A stretch of DNA of 64,000 nt from Toxonevra muliebris (GCA_963691655.1 OY829328.1:32879890-32943889); one strand, 5' to 3'; positions 24,709 to 36,440 are shown, numbered from the stretch's first letter. Program-made: numbers and translations. Notes: a model not told the origin generated them from the letters alone.

Positions 24709-25997
24709 TGATTCAAAAAACTTTTTAAAGACTTATGGTCTAAAATATATAATAAAATATTTTTCATCTTAAATCGAGTTAGGCTGTTTTTCCTTTTTAC
24801 CATAGATATATAACTATATAAATCATTCAATCGTGCAACCACACTTGATTTAGCCTTTGTAGGTGGTCTGTGCTATCGTCATTCGGGTGCTTTTTTATAA
24901 AAGCATACACATATATATATATATATATACAGAAGAACATAAAAATATGTTTGAAAAGATTTTAAATTCTTATTTCCTTTGTAAGATTTTTAGTTCTTTT
25001 CATATATATGGTATATGTATGTATGTATCTTTTTAATGCTTTTGTTGACTTCTTTTCATGTTTGAGTTTAAACCGTCAGTCAAGCAATTGGTATGTCTGT
25101 CTGTTTGTCAGTTCATAAGTTCGTCAACGTCGTCATGCCGTCACTGTTTTTGATTGTTACATTTTTAATGTGTTGCTTTCGTGTTGCTCGTAATTCTTAG
25201 ATGAATGCATGTATGTATGTATGTGAATGTATTGTGCTGTCAATGTGCTCATATCACGAAACATTTTGAGGTTTCCACATCAACAACAGCAGCGGCAAAT
25301 AGTAAATAGTAAACAGCAGCAGCACAAAAAAAAAAAAAAAAAAAAATTGTTTTTTAGTTTCGACTTGTCGCTTCTCTTCTACCAACAAACAATCCGTTGG
25401 TTCAATTATTGTATCTAACTACATAGTAAATGTGTAATAACAATTTTAAGAGTTCTTTGGCGTTTTTGTTCGTCTAGTAATGCATTCAACCAATTACACA
25501 CACACACACACAGATACACAAATTTACTTTACTGTGTAAAAGTACTAAAAAACTTACAAAAATAAAACTATGTATTTTTTTGTAATTCTTAAAGTTGTTG
25601 TTGTTGCTGCTGTTGTTTGGTAACATGTCATTCAGCCATTTTTGTTTATTTTTTAATTTGTTGTTTGTTGTCATTTTATTATTGATATTAGTAACGCATT
25701 CATTATAAATGACAAATTTCCGTATAATTTTACATTTCGTTGTTGTATTTTTTTGCCGTTTTCTTCTTTTTCTTTTTGTTTTTTTGTTGTGTTGTGTTGT
25801 TATAAATTAATATGCTTACTTTTCTTTTTATTGTGCACAGCATGTAGAATTTTTAAATTATATATTTTTTTTGTTTGTTGGCTTGGATACAAGTCTTCTT
25901 TCCCCTCCCTTCCCTTATTGAAAAGATATTCACAATGAACTTTTTGTTGCTGTTGCATAATTTATTTGCTTGGAGTGTTAAAAAGAATTTGTATGGA

Positions 25998-26069
<72 letters not shown>

Positions 26070-26330
26070 CGTGTATGTGTGTTTGTGCACTTGTTAATAG
26101 CTGTCACAATAATCATATAGAATTTGATAACGTAAAAAAAAAAAAAAATTGGTGTTATATTTCGCATTCACTTCTCAATACCTGGCGGTGTTAACGCTTT
26201 TTTAAATTATGGTATATGTCAAGTCATCACGAAGTTTTAACTAGAAACTTTTGAACCTGATTTTTAAAGATTTTTCTACCTTTATTTTGGTATCTGTTTA
26301 AGCAAAAAATGCCTTCAGGAACAGTGAAGT
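24709..26330. other. Non-coding sequence with many microsatellites
   Basis: Contains (TA)n at about 24909-24929, (ATGT)n at about 25015-25027 and 25207-25222, A21 near 25326-25346, (CA)n at about 25495-25511, and (TA)n at 26002-26064. No gene recognised. Confidence 0.6.
26002..26064. repeat. (TA)31 microsatellite
   Basis: About 63 bases of uninterrupted alternating T and A, followed by GTGTGCGTGTATGTGTG. Confidence 0.97.
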
Positions 26331-26343
26331 CAAATTTGGACTT

Positions 26344-26580
26344 ACAGTTTAACGCCGGTTCCGAACGGCGGTTGTGGCAATTTTTTATCACTTGGTGGTT
26401 TTGCCATTGCCTATCAAGATATGTACTCGTACACTTTCTTATAGTTCTCATACACTTCATATTGATAGTGAATAAACACAAGAAAGTTATGAAAATTAGC
26501 CACCAGATGAAGACGGGAATCAAACTCGAAAATGCGGGGTGAAAATGTAGAGCATTAGTCACTAGACTATCAAGATCGTC
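26344..26580 (-). mobile_element. tRNA-Glu-derived SINE with 13-bp target duplications
   Basis: The minus strand from 26580 reads like a tRNA-Glu head: A-box TAGTCTAGTGA (26559-26569), TTTTCACCCCGC where tRNA-Glu has TTTCACCGCC, and B-box GAGTTTGATTCC (26516-26527), followed by CCG. These boxes would form an internal RNA polymerase III promoter. About 165 bases of unrelated body follow, ending ...GGCGTTAAACTGT without a long A tail. Flanks are CAAATTTGGACTT (26331-26343) and CAAGTTTGGACTT (26581-26593), 12 of 13 identical, as left by LINE-driven target-primed insertion. The mature tRNA fold is not preserved, so this is a SINE and not a tRNA gene. Confidence 0.85.
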
Positions 26581-26884
26581 CAAGTTTGGACTTTAAAGCA
26601 AACGAAAAAAAATCAACAAATCCTGGCAAAACTAGAACGACTGCATGTTAGTCCAAAATGCATGATCGTTTCTTGATAAGAAAAGAACACAGAGACCTTT
26701 TTTATTTTTGAGAAGAAACAAGCTAAAGAAATACTTTGGAGTACTCAAAGGTTTTTGCCTCAAAGTAAAGAAAATTAAATTAAGACTATCCAACACTTTA
26801 TGCATGAATGTTACACTTCTCAGATCCAACGACTTTGTTTTCTAGGGAACAGATAATTCAGAGAACTAGAGAAACTGGTGGAAA

Positions 26885-27088
26885 TTCCTGAGAGTTTTTA
26901 GGAGACTATGAAAATTAAATCTAGAGGCTAATTTTCAAAGTCATGACTTAAGTTCATGTTAATTTCGTTATTTGAAGTTATATATAAACAGGTTTAATGA
27001 ATAAATGTAGTTATCACAACAAAAATGTATATAGAGACGGACAAATCAGTCTGCCGTTTCGGAATCCGCCACAATTCCTCATCAGTGA
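26885..27088 (-). mobile_element. Penelope-like element fragment (hammerhead-containing terminal region)
   Basis: On the minus strand, about 200 bases beginning with a hammerhead motif are homologous to + strand 46897-47096. Shared blocks are TGATTTG(T/C)CCGTCTCTATA, TTGTTGTGAT(A/G)ACTACAT, and GATTTAATTTTCATAGTCT followed by CCTAAAAAC/ACTAAAAAC. Hammerhead ribozymes of this minimal form are known from the terminal repeats of Penelope-like retroelements. No RT is seen nearby. Confidence 0.6.
27046..27088 (-). ncRNA. Hammerhead ribozyme motif, probably inactive
   Basis: Minus strand: stem I TCA, CTGATGA core, stem II GGAATT...GGATTCC with a short loop, GAAAC, then GGCAGAC, then TGA closing stem I. 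The base before the cleavage dinucleotide that should be U (GUC in the other copy) is A here (GAC), which removes the conserved A-U pair at the base of stem III. Self-cleavage is therefore unlikely. Compare 46897-46941. Confidence 0.65.
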
Positions 27089-27483
27089 CACAAACTTCAT
27101 AAGTTTCATCAAATGGGCTGTTCAAAAATGGTTACAAAAGTGTAAAACGTTTCAAGATACCACGTATAAAAACATCCTAATAACCTCTGTTGACGTTCAT
27201 ATTTTCTGAACACACCTTTTTCACCTAACCTAACTTAACTCAGATTTTGTGTGAATGAAAAGTGCCCTCAACTATTTCAGATTTTTTGAGCACTTCCTCT
27301 TCACCTAACCCAAAATAACTCAGAATTTAAAAATTTCATGTTTTTATGACGTTCACCGGCAATTTATTCCACGTCAAAAAACATACCCAAATTCGTTGAT
27401 TGGCATCTTAAAAATCCTTTAAGTGAAGTTTAGTGTTTAGTGCGAATGAAAAGCGGCTCTAGGGTATTTTTGAAAAACATATA

Positions 27484-28193
27484 CAGTATGTAATAAAACT
27501 GAGCAAATGAAGGGACATTTTTGGGACATAAAAAATAGCCCAAAAATGGCGTCCCATTAAAAAGTAATAGCAAAGTAAAGTTTTTTTCAGATCTAGATGA
27601 ACTAAAGTAGAAACAAATTTTTAAAATCAGATAACTCTTTCAGGTTCCAAAAGGGTCTTGAAAATACCGAAATTTGGACAAAAAATTATTATTTTTCAAA
27701 ATTTTTTGGTCAAAATTTTTTGCAAGTTTGATAGCTGTTTTACTTCTTCTTGAGTGTACAAACATAATGCGAAAAGAATTTTGAAAATCGGATAATATTT
27801 ATTGGTGCAGCAAGATGTACAAGGCTCGTAAGTTTTCAAAAATTAAGCAGAAATTGTATAAAAAGTATAAATTATTGTCGGAACTTCTGTGGCACCAATA
27901 AAAATTATCCGATTTCAAAATTTTGTTTTTACACTATATTTGTACACGGAGAAATAAAAAAGCTGTGGAATTCGAAAAAAATGTTGGCCAGAGAATTTCA
28001 AAAAATCATAATTTCATTCAAGACCATTTTGGAACCTGAAGATATTATTTGATTTCAAAAATTTGCTCCCACTTTTATTGATCTGAATGTATAGAAACTT
28101 TACTACGCTGATGCTTTTTAATTTGTCGCCATTTTTGACTTTTTTTCATGTCCCAAAAATGTCCCTTCATTTGCTCAATTTTGTTACAAACTG
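27484..28193. mobile_element. 710-bp TA-flanked fold-back element
   Basis: The ends CAGTATGTAATAAAACTGAG and reverse-complemented CAGTTTGTAACAAAATTGAG are followed by a shared CAAATGAAGGGACATTTTTG block. TA lies at 27482-27483 and 28194-28195. Inverted similarity continues inward (TTCAGGTTCCAAAA(G/T)GGTCTTGA; GGATAAT(A/T)TTTATTGGTGC) to a centre near 27840, so nearly the whole element is one long imperfect hairpin. TA target and CAGT ends suggest mobilisation by a Tc1/mariner transposase. Non-coding. Confidence 0.85.
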
Positions 28194-28429
28194 TATATCA
28201 GAGCTGTAAAAGAGTGCAATCAATTGAGGATATAAATCACAAATGAATAATAATTTTTGATTGCAGTTATTGAATAATATATTTGACTCCAGAATAAAAA
28301 ACGCAGTTGGAAGTCTTTTTTGGAGTCGCCGATTGGTAATTCATTTAGAAAAGTCTTTTTTAGAGTCAAGGGAGTGCAGTTTTTTTTTGAAATCTTGAGA
28401 CTGCAAATCTTATGACTCCAAAACCATGA

Positions 28430-28640
28430 CGACTTTGAAGTTTGAGTAACCTTGAACTCAAATGTAATCGTTTGGAGTCAATTGCAATTTGCAGTCAATT
28501 GGAGTCTTTTGGAGTCAATTGGGATTTTGAAGTCAATTGGAGTCAGTTGAAGTCTTTTGGAGTCAGTTGGGGATTTGAAGTCAATTGGAGTCACTTGGAG
28601 TCTTTTGGAGTCAATTGGGATTTGAAGTCAATTTTAATAT
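28430..28640 (+). repeat. Tandem TTGGAGTC minisatellite in left arm
   Basis: Repeats of TTGGAGTC/AATTGGAGTC/TTTGAAGTC about every 9-11 bases, with a higher-order period near 60. Open frames here (VNWSQLKSFGVNW type) are only the translation of the repeat. Confidence 0.85.
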
Positions 28641-28984
28641 TTTGTGTTATTTAATATTTAATTTATATCTTCGCTCGTAAATACTCTGGTCTTTCAAATT
28701 TTCATAAATACTCAGTTTTCCACAAAACGCACGCCACACATATCACAAATTATTCTTTTCAAAAAGGTTTGCACTTTATGCGGTAATTCCATGCAACTCG
28801 CGTTTCAATATAATAATTAATAATTTTTACTAATTTATTCAATATTAAAAAGAAAATGTTTTGACAATAATTTCTGCGAAACTGACATTCGAGTATTGTA
28901 AATGAAATAACAAGGTGTATTACCCTAGAATAATGGTGTATTACCCTAAAAATGTATTAGCAATATCTAAGCTATAACTCGTAA

Positions 28985-29185
28985 AAACAGTGCAATTGAC
29001 TTCAAATCCCCAATTGACTCCAAATGTCTTCAAGTGACTCCAATTAACTTCGAATTCCCAATTGACTCCAAAAGACTTCAACTGACTCCAATTGACTTCA
29101 AATCCCCAATTGACTCCAAGTGACTCCAATTGACTTCAAATTCTCAATTGACTCCAAAAGACTGCATTTGAGTTCAAGGTTACTC
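28985..29185 (-). repeat. Tandem TTGGAGTC minisatellite in right arm (inverted)
   Basis: Complement of the left-arm array: GACTCCAATTGACTTCAAAT-type units. The two arrays can pair to form the stem of the fold-back. Confidence 0.85.
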
Positions 29186-29463
29186 AAGTGACTCCAAGTG
29201 ACTTCAAAGCAGTCATGATTTTGGAGTCGTAAGATTTGCGACTGCACAAAAATTTCAAAAAAAGACTGAACTCCCGTGACTCTAAAAGACCTTTCTAAAT
29301 GAATAACCAATCGGCGACTCCAAAAAAGACTTCCAACAGCATTTTTTATTCTGGAGTCAAATTCGTTATTCAGTAACTGCAATCATGAATTGTCGGTTAC
29401 TAACTGTGACTTCAAGGTATTGCAATTTAATTGATTGCATTCTTTTGCAGCTCTGCTGTATAT

Positions 29464-32400
29464 ATACAGCTAGATGTGTTTTGTTCTGTGTGGGGCGTTA
29501 CAGTGAGCATTGGAAATTCATCCCAAGCAAAAACGGGTTACAAATTATTAAGCTGAACTAAATTTAGGAGGCTTCATCATTTTTCGTTTTCTAAAAAATC
29601 CTTGGAAAACAAAATGACAGCCGTTTGAAAAAAAACAATTTTTTGGTTTTTAATTTGTTATCTGAATAAAGTTTTGTCAAAAATCGCTTCCAGGCGTCCC
29701 TGAAAACTAGATATCCTTTCTATTACGCGGAGATCTATATGAATCGGTTCATCCGTTTAAGCTGTAGAGCGCCCACGTGCTGTTTCCAGAAAAACACATT
29801 TAAAGTTTAACGTTATAAAGAATCCGCTCAACAAGCTCTAAATTTTTTTTATAGTATTTTATGCTTTCGATATGAAAATATCCTTTCCAGCACGTGCCCT
29901 AAACACTTTAAGGATGTGAATATCAATTTTTTCATCAAAAGACATAAAAAAAATAAAAACTATAATTCGCATTGGCGTTCACACAATTTGTCATCATAAT
30001 TCGTAATGTGTGAACCCTTAGCAAAATTGGTTTATATCCCCCACCATAGGCGCGCGCATACTCTTCATACAACACAATTACTGCACAACATGATGCCCCA
30101 CAAAAAATATTTTCAACCATAATTTAGTTATTTCATGTTGTTCAAAATCAATTGTAAATGACTTTTTTCTGCTATTGTATGTGTAGTTAGTGCCCCTATG
30201 TATAAATTTTTTTTGCACAATGAACCTCAATCACACCTCACTCTCTCCGCAGGCCTGCCGAAGCCATAGCATATGCATACCCATACCACATGGTTAACCT
30301 AAGTTTACGGCACAAATTACAATACGGCAAAAAACCGCATTAAAAACCACCAGGCATGCAACAATATATAGTAGAAAAAAAAATTAAATTTACAAGCAAG
30401 CGGGAAAATGTTGTAAGCGAACAAAAGCGAACGTGAGCATGCGGCATGTGGTCAGGCACAGCCAGTCAGGCAAGCAGCAAAAGTAGTTTGCAGCTTATAT
30501 ACATACATAAATACGAGCCCAAAAAATAAAACACAAGCTCCAATAGAATTTTGTGGCATATAAGCGCCACACATTAGCGGGGGTGGAGAAGGGAAATGGT
30601 TTCAGCTTAGTAAAGAGTGTTGAGTAGCAGTAAGTTGAAAGGGCAAAGGAGGAGAGTAACAATGTAAACGCATAATGTCAGTTGCTTGTCAAATTTGCTA
30701 TACAAATATGCTCGAGGGGCTGCTGCTGTGTCGGTGGTGTGTGGTAGCGGAATAAATGAATGAATGCCAGGGCAAAAATTACCCACCATTACATCAGCAA
30801 AAAGCAAATTGGATAAAAGCAAGAAACAAACAAAAAAAAATATACGGACAACATTGGGGAATTTCGTTTCGAGGCAAGCTGTAAATAGAGTCATATGTTG
30901 TTGTTGCTGCTAATGCTGGCTGCTCTTCTGGTTGGGGCATGTTCTGTTTAACGAAACGTAAATGCACACACCGTAAAGTCGTCGTTGCTGCTTACACTCG
31001 TACTGAATTTTGTGTGTGTGCGGTCGTCGTATTGTCGTCGTCGATCCATTCGGAAGGTATAATTTGATATGTGTACAGTCATTCTGGCAATGGGCCGGTC
31101 AATTCTCTGCGCTTCTTACACATTCTTCTGTCACTTTGACATTTTGTGTGACTAGTGTGTAGGACGTTGGTTGCTGTCAATTTCATGTGCGTGGTCAAAC
31201 CAAAATCAGTCACTTTGACGTATACACTATACGTGCGTCTGTCAGTTTGACACATCCTACGTGTGTTTACTTTTCTGTTCAATAGCAGGGTGTAGGTATG
31301 TGTGTAAAGGGAGGGTATATGCTGATTTCATGTATATGCATGTGTCGGTGTTATGTTAGTGTGTGCGTGGTCGTTAGTTAATTTGCGGTGTAACATGGTT
31401 GTTCTTGTTCTTGCTTTGTTCATACTACCACCCCCACCCTCTCCCCTCTTCAACCACATTTATGTGACATTAATTTATAGTTTCACTTGCTTGTTTGTTT
31501 GTTGGTGGTAGTTTCGGTGTGCATGTTGAGCATTTTTGTGTTTTTTTTTTTATACCAGCACACGCCTATTTTTTATTGTTGTTATTATTATTTGCGTGCG
31601 TCCGGCGTAACTTAGCACATTTTAATAGCAAACGACGTCAATGCCAGGAAAAAAAAAGGATTCCATTTATTCACGCACACGACCACACACACAAACATTG
31701 ACATGAAAATTGATATACCAAATTTTAATTTCTCTTTTGACGCAGTACTGAAGCCCTGTGACATGACATGATATTTCGTATTTTATTATCGAATACAGGT
31801 ATTTATTTATAGACTTTTTATGACCTACTAAAAGTGATAAAGTTTTAATGTGTTTGTGCTTTACGATTTCCTCAGGAGAATCAAAGTTTTAACTATAGCA
31901 ATTCTGTGTATGCTATCATTTCTGATGCTCTCCTTCCTTTGATATTCCCATCAGTTTCTATGTATATCTTTTGTCTGTCTCCTTTTTACTGAATTCTAGT
32001 TGAAAAATACCCGCCGATGTTCGGGTTACTACTACCGAAAAATACTGAAGCTTTGAATTGAAAAAATTTTAATCTAAATACGATTTAAAGTCGAAACTAT
32101 ACATAGACCTCATATGAAGAGAAAATTCTTGGAAGAGTTAAGTCTGAATCAGCGTTTAATGTTTGACCAGGCTTAATTGCAGCATTGGAGTATTTAGAAT
32201 TTCAGCTCAAAATAAGTAACGACTGATTATGTATCCCCAAATGGATTGTAAGATAGAATCATTATCAACAAAGAATGTGTGAAAAAATGTGTAAATACCT
32301 TTTTAAATAGAACGAACATTAAACAATTTCCATGAAAGTTACCTGAAAAAAAGGAAAAAGAGAAACTAAAATTAATCAAATAAATAAAATTGTAATAATG

Positions 32401-32665
32401 TTTCTTAGGGAAAAAGACAAGATATTTTGTATAAAAAGAATTTGACTTTTCAGGCGAGTCACACCTGAAAATTGTAATGGCTAAGAAACCGCACTTTCTT
32501 ATAGATACACTACAAAATATAAAAACAGAAGATTTTAATTTTATAGACCAGTGATGGCCAAACGTGCAAAAATTTTTTAAGCTTTTTTTCATAAAGTATA
32601 CGATTAATGTGCCTCCTCAATAGTGTAGAATGGCTGACAATGTTTTGTATTAACTATAGCATACC
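29464..32665. other. Non-coding spacer, locally GC-richer
   Basis: No gene recognised. 30230-31700 is less AT-rich and has CA/GT-rich and CGTCGTCG-type simple sequence (e.g. about 31019-31044), as in fly intergenic or regulatory DNA. A CAGTGATGGCC sequence at about 32549 resembles a hAT terminus but no partner was found. Confidence 0.45.
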
Positions 32666-32712
32666 CAGTGGCGGAAACAGAAAACATTTTGGGGGGGAGG
32701 GGGAAATAAAAA
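32666..32712 (+). mobile_element. hAT-like terminus with G run
   Basis: CAGTGGCGGAAACAG followed by TTTTGGGGGGGAGGGGG. Ends of form CAGTGGCGG plus a G run typify one hAT group. Its partner may be near 33907 or 36646; the nest prevents a firm pairing. Confidence 0.45.
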
Positions 32713-33103
32713 ATGAAAATTCTCCATATGAACCAAAACGCCAAAACGCGGGATGGATTTCAAAGGTATGGCCATGTGAAAACTTACTGGTACGTTACAC
32801 ATTTTGGGGAAACCTTGTTTTTCTAGCAAAGCATTTCACAATTTCTATGATCTATTTCCAAGGTAAAGGATCGTGGAAAATATAACAATAGGATACATCA
32901 ATTCAGTTTTCGGTTTTAGATTGGTTTAGAATGGGTCGAGAATTAGTAGAATTTTTATTTAAGGTCCCTGATTCCTACCCTGTATTCAAATTTCCTCTTT
33001 CCCATCTGGATTTTTTTTTTATATCGACCCGAAACCTATAATTTTGTTTTTTTTTTTTTGGTGGATTCAATTCTCTACCTGAGAATATAATCCGTTGAAC
33101 TTG

Positions 33104-33907
33104 CAAGGCCGTATTTAGGGGGAGGGGGGCGTTTCGGAGTTCTGACCGCCTGCCCCCCTCCCCCCCCCCCCCGAAATGTGGAAACTTTATTCTAATTTTT
33201 GAGATTAATTGCCGATGGATGGAAAAAAGTCAAAATAAAATCTATTTAACGATATTTTTTACCTCCATCGGTTTTTTTTTTCTGAAAAGTCAAATATAAA
33301 AAATAAATTTTAAATCTTAGTTACACTATGCGATCAAATCCAATTTCTTTTCTTCGACATGAGGTTTGACTACGGATTCAAAAAGAGAAGGTGATAGTGA
33401 GCACTCCTCCATTCATAGTTTTTCTAGGTCAGTAACTGTTTTTGATTTAAAGTTTCGTCCTGAATCAGTTTGAAAAGTTTAAAAATTAATAAAAATAGAA
33501 AAGATTATCGGATCCTTGTAAAATTAGACTTGCTTGAACCCCAAACGTGACGTGATGGGAAGTTTTTGACCTCAGATTCGTGTTCAACGTGAAAAAATCT
33601 TTCGCAAAAACTCCAACTTATGTCCTTCACGATAACAACAAATGCATTAGAATGCACATTGATTAATATATATTTGCAAAAATTTAATTTGATTATTCTG
33701 TGAATTTTTTGTCACTTTTGGCCATTTTTTTGAGGTTAAGATTAAAAAAAATCGGAAAATTTTTCCTAAAATTTTAATTTTATAGGGTCCATCAAATGTA
33801 TCATCGATTTAATTTATTGTATTTAAAAATCAGTTTGATAAAAATTATATATGAATATTTTCTTCGAATGAAAACCCCCCCAAACAAAATTTCTGGCTAC
33901 GGCCCTG
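33104..33907. mobile_element. Probable hAT-like element with GGCCGTA ends and G/C runs
   Basis: Left CAAGGCCGTATTTAG plus G runs; right end reverse-complemented CAGGGCCGTAGCCAG followed by a G run (11 of 15 matches). Flanking 8-mers TGAACTTG and TGGGCAAG are only half similar, so the duplication is doubtful. An extra C-rich block lies at about 33153-33172. Non-coding. Confidence 0.45.
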
Positions 33908-33978
33908 TGGGCAAGTCTGTTTTTTTCCTTTCTATCTTGAAATCAAAGTTTTTTTTAGTGACTGCACGAATTTAAGAA

Positions 33979-36440
33979 CTAAATCACCGAAATTATCCAT
34001 TTATTAGAACAATCCATTTGGACATTTTTTAAGAATTTAACCCCATCTGGGAATCGAACCAGAGGCAGATGGAACTCCAGTCCACGAAGTAACCATTGTT
34101 GAACGTCGTCGAGCAGTTTCTGAACTAGATTAGCAGCAGAAGATTCATTTGACGCTAAAATGGCTGTATCGTCTGGATAAGTAGCTATAGTAACACCATC
34201 AGTTTCAGGCAAGTCGCAGGTAAAAATTAAATAAAGAGCTGAACCCAGAACACTGCACTGTGGTACTCCGGCTTTTATTTGACATATAGCTGATATTTCA
34301 TCATTTACTTTAACATAGAATGATCTTTCATGTAGATAGAACTTTAAGACCAAATAAAATGGAGCTGGAAGTAAATTTTATAATTTGTATAATAGCCGTT
34401 GATGCCAAACTCTGTCAAAAATATGTCAGAGCAATATTTTTAGTGTTCCAGAAAGTAGTGTCCGACCGAAGGTGATTTTTTGGCCGAAGCCGAACTTTGG
34501 CCATTCATCTAACCTTCGGCCGAAGCCGAAGACCGAAGGATTTTTCAAATATAAAAAATAAAAATCTGAAAGTAAATATTTTTTACCTATGTATTTGGAA
34601 ACATATACAGAAAAATATAAAAAGTAGATACTCCAAATAAAAAGCTGACCAGTAACACCAAATAACTGTTCACTGTCGAAGGAGCTGACAAATATTGTTT
34701 ATTTCAAGAATCATTTAAAAATTTGTTAACGTCAAAATATACAGTAACATCGACTATATATCTGTAGAACGACTGTCATTCACAGAAACCTGTGCCAAAA
34801 AAAAAGTTTTCCGATGGCTGCCACGATTCTGCTTATCTAAAATCAAAGTTTGAATAAGCGTATTAATCGATAGACCTGTAGCCGGAACCAGAACCCTCTA
34901 GTTCCCAAATTTTTGATTGATTTAAAAAAAATTGGGATTAACAAATTTTAATGTAAAAAGCATAAATCTGTTCTAAAAACCTTAAAAAATTTAATGGGTG
35001 TGGTTTTATGAAGCCGGAAAAGTTGAATGCCTAAAAATATTTTTTATTGAATAAAGTTTTTGACAATTTTTTTAAAAAATTAAATATTTTGTATAAAAAA
35101 TCTAAACTCCTAGCTACTCACAGCTAGTTATTTTATCTGGTTAGTATGACGGGAAGTATTTTATTTATTTTTTTTTATTTTTATCTCAAATTCACGCAAA
35201 ATAATTAATTTTGCTGTTTTTGACAAATTTTGACTTTAACTGTCGCTAATATCATAATAACACATAACTAATGCATTTTTTTAAAAGCTTAGGAAATTCC
35301 ATAAACAATGTGTTAAATGTAAATAGTAACAAAAAACTTGTTAAGTTAAGTCATTAAAAGTTTGTATTTTTATCTATCTAGTTTTGAAAATAAGTATTTG
35401 ATTTTTGTAATTTGTTTTAACTATTTCAATTTAAATAAAACACATTGAGAGATATCACAATGATCCTAGTTCGGACGGAGTAGAACTACAGATCCATTGA
35501 AGATACGATGAAAATTTATGCGCAATCAGTTCAGTAGTTTTGGAAATATCATGGCAGCCATTTCGAAAAATGCTGTTTTGAGAAAAACTAGTTTCAAAGT
35601 TCAAATATGTATGACTGCTGTATTAGGGCCTGCAAATAAACATCTGTAACTTTCAATCGACTGTGAATTTCAAAGAATCCCTTTACACATATATTCTAGA
35701 GCGATTTTAGTCAAAACATTTTCAATTTTTTTGACCTACTTGAAAGCAAAAAAAAAAAGTGAAGCGCCGTGTCGGCTTCTCTAACAATTACCGCTTCTTT
35801 TCAATACGCTTCAAATCTTCCTTAAAAAGTAAAAAGGTTTGGCTTGCTTCTGCTGCCTCTAATTGTATTAGCTCCAGCAGGTTGTTCGTTAAAAAAAACA
35901 CTGATTACTGTTTGCACGGTTGTAAATCTGTGGGTTACTTCAAAAGTAAAAATGAAACAAGCAAACGGAGAAAATATAACACAGAAATTGTAATTTAAAT
36001 ACTTTATATAAACACTTCATATTTATTTATTTGTACAAATTTTTACTGCCAATCTATAGTAAAAATTATTATAGAATCAAATGATTATAATCTTCGGCTT
36101 CGGCAAATACTTCGGCCAAAACTTCGGCCACTTTTTGCCGAAGCCAAAGCTGAAGGTGCAATTTTAGGCCGAATAGCCGAAGAACCAAAGCCGAAGCCGA
36201 ATAATCGGTCGGACACTACCAGAAAGTCAGTGGCAATATTCACTATGCGATTGGTGATCCGGAACTATATTCTTATTTCCTAGTTATATTAGCAATCTAC
36301 TCAAGAGTATTCTTTCGAATATTTTCGAGGATATTGCCAGCAAACTTATAGGTCTATATGAGGGCACTGAGCTTTCAGGTTTATTTGGTTTAGGTATCAT
36401 TATTATTTCAGCATATTTCCATAGAGAAAGAAAGTGATTT
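33979..36440 (-). pseudogene. Jockey-like non-LTR reverse transcriptase, split by a hAT element
   Basis: The minus strand from 36440 down reads WKYAEIIMIPKPNKPESS, then SYRPISLLAISSKIFERILLSRLL and IVPDHQ (RT fingers, down to about 36240). A hAT element (34456-36218) interrupts it at the bases CCAGAAAG. The frame resumes with FDRVWHQRLLYKL (about 34420-34380), then FYLHERSFYVKVNDEISA, IKAGVPQCSVLGSALYLIFTCDLPETDG and TIATYPDDTAILASNES (about 34200-34135). It continues to DDVQQWLLRG, where similarity stops at about 34080. The YxDD core is present as YPDD. QCS replaces the usual QGS, and stops and frameshifts occur (e.g. after RLLI and YKL). It is a 5'- and 3'-incomplete, dead copy. The jockey-clade call rests on these motifs. 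Confidence 0.82.
34456..36218. mobile_element. hAT transposon with TAGTGTCCGACCGA ends and 8-bp duplication
   Basis: TAGTGTCCGACCGA at 34456 and its inverted copy ending at 36218. CCAGAAAG occurs exactly at 34448-34455 and 36219-36226. Sub-terminal regions on both sides hold many CCGAAG/CTTCGG units (34480-34545 and 36090-36200), a likely transposase-binding array. Removal of the element and one CCAGAAAG rejoins the jockey RT sequence. 1763 bases; no intact transposase. A short open frame at 35759-35998 is not recognised. Confidence 0.92.

Larger units (their letters stand above)
28199..29455. mobile_element. 1.26-kb hAT-type fold-back with perfect 8-bp target duplication
   Basis: The ends CAGAGCTGTAAAAGAGTGCA and reverse-complemented CAGAGCTGCAAAAGAATGCA continue inward as inverted similarity over several hundred bases. 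CTGTATAT occurs exactly at 28191-28198 and 29456-29463. CAGAG-type ends plus an 8-bp duplication identify the hAT superfamily. Each arm contains a local tandem array of GGAGTCAATT-type units. The centre (about 28640-28985) is unique AT-rich DNA. No transposase. Confidence 0.9.

Noticed and set aside
25853..26167. Overlapping open frames across the (TA)n tract (IYIYIY proteins)
   Set aside because: They translate a simple TA repeat; no coding evidence.
28442..29382. ORFs with repeated VNWSQLKSFGVNW as a repeat protein
   Set aside because: The repeats are the minisatellite in the arms of a hAT fold-back, readable on both strands.
34019..34062. B-box-like GGTTCGATTCCCAG on the minus strand, suggesting a tRNA or SINE
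   Set aside because: The T stem does not pair with the standard 7-base loop and no proper A-box or acceptor stem lies upstream; it adjoins the broken jockey end and is probably coincidental or an eroded SINE piece.
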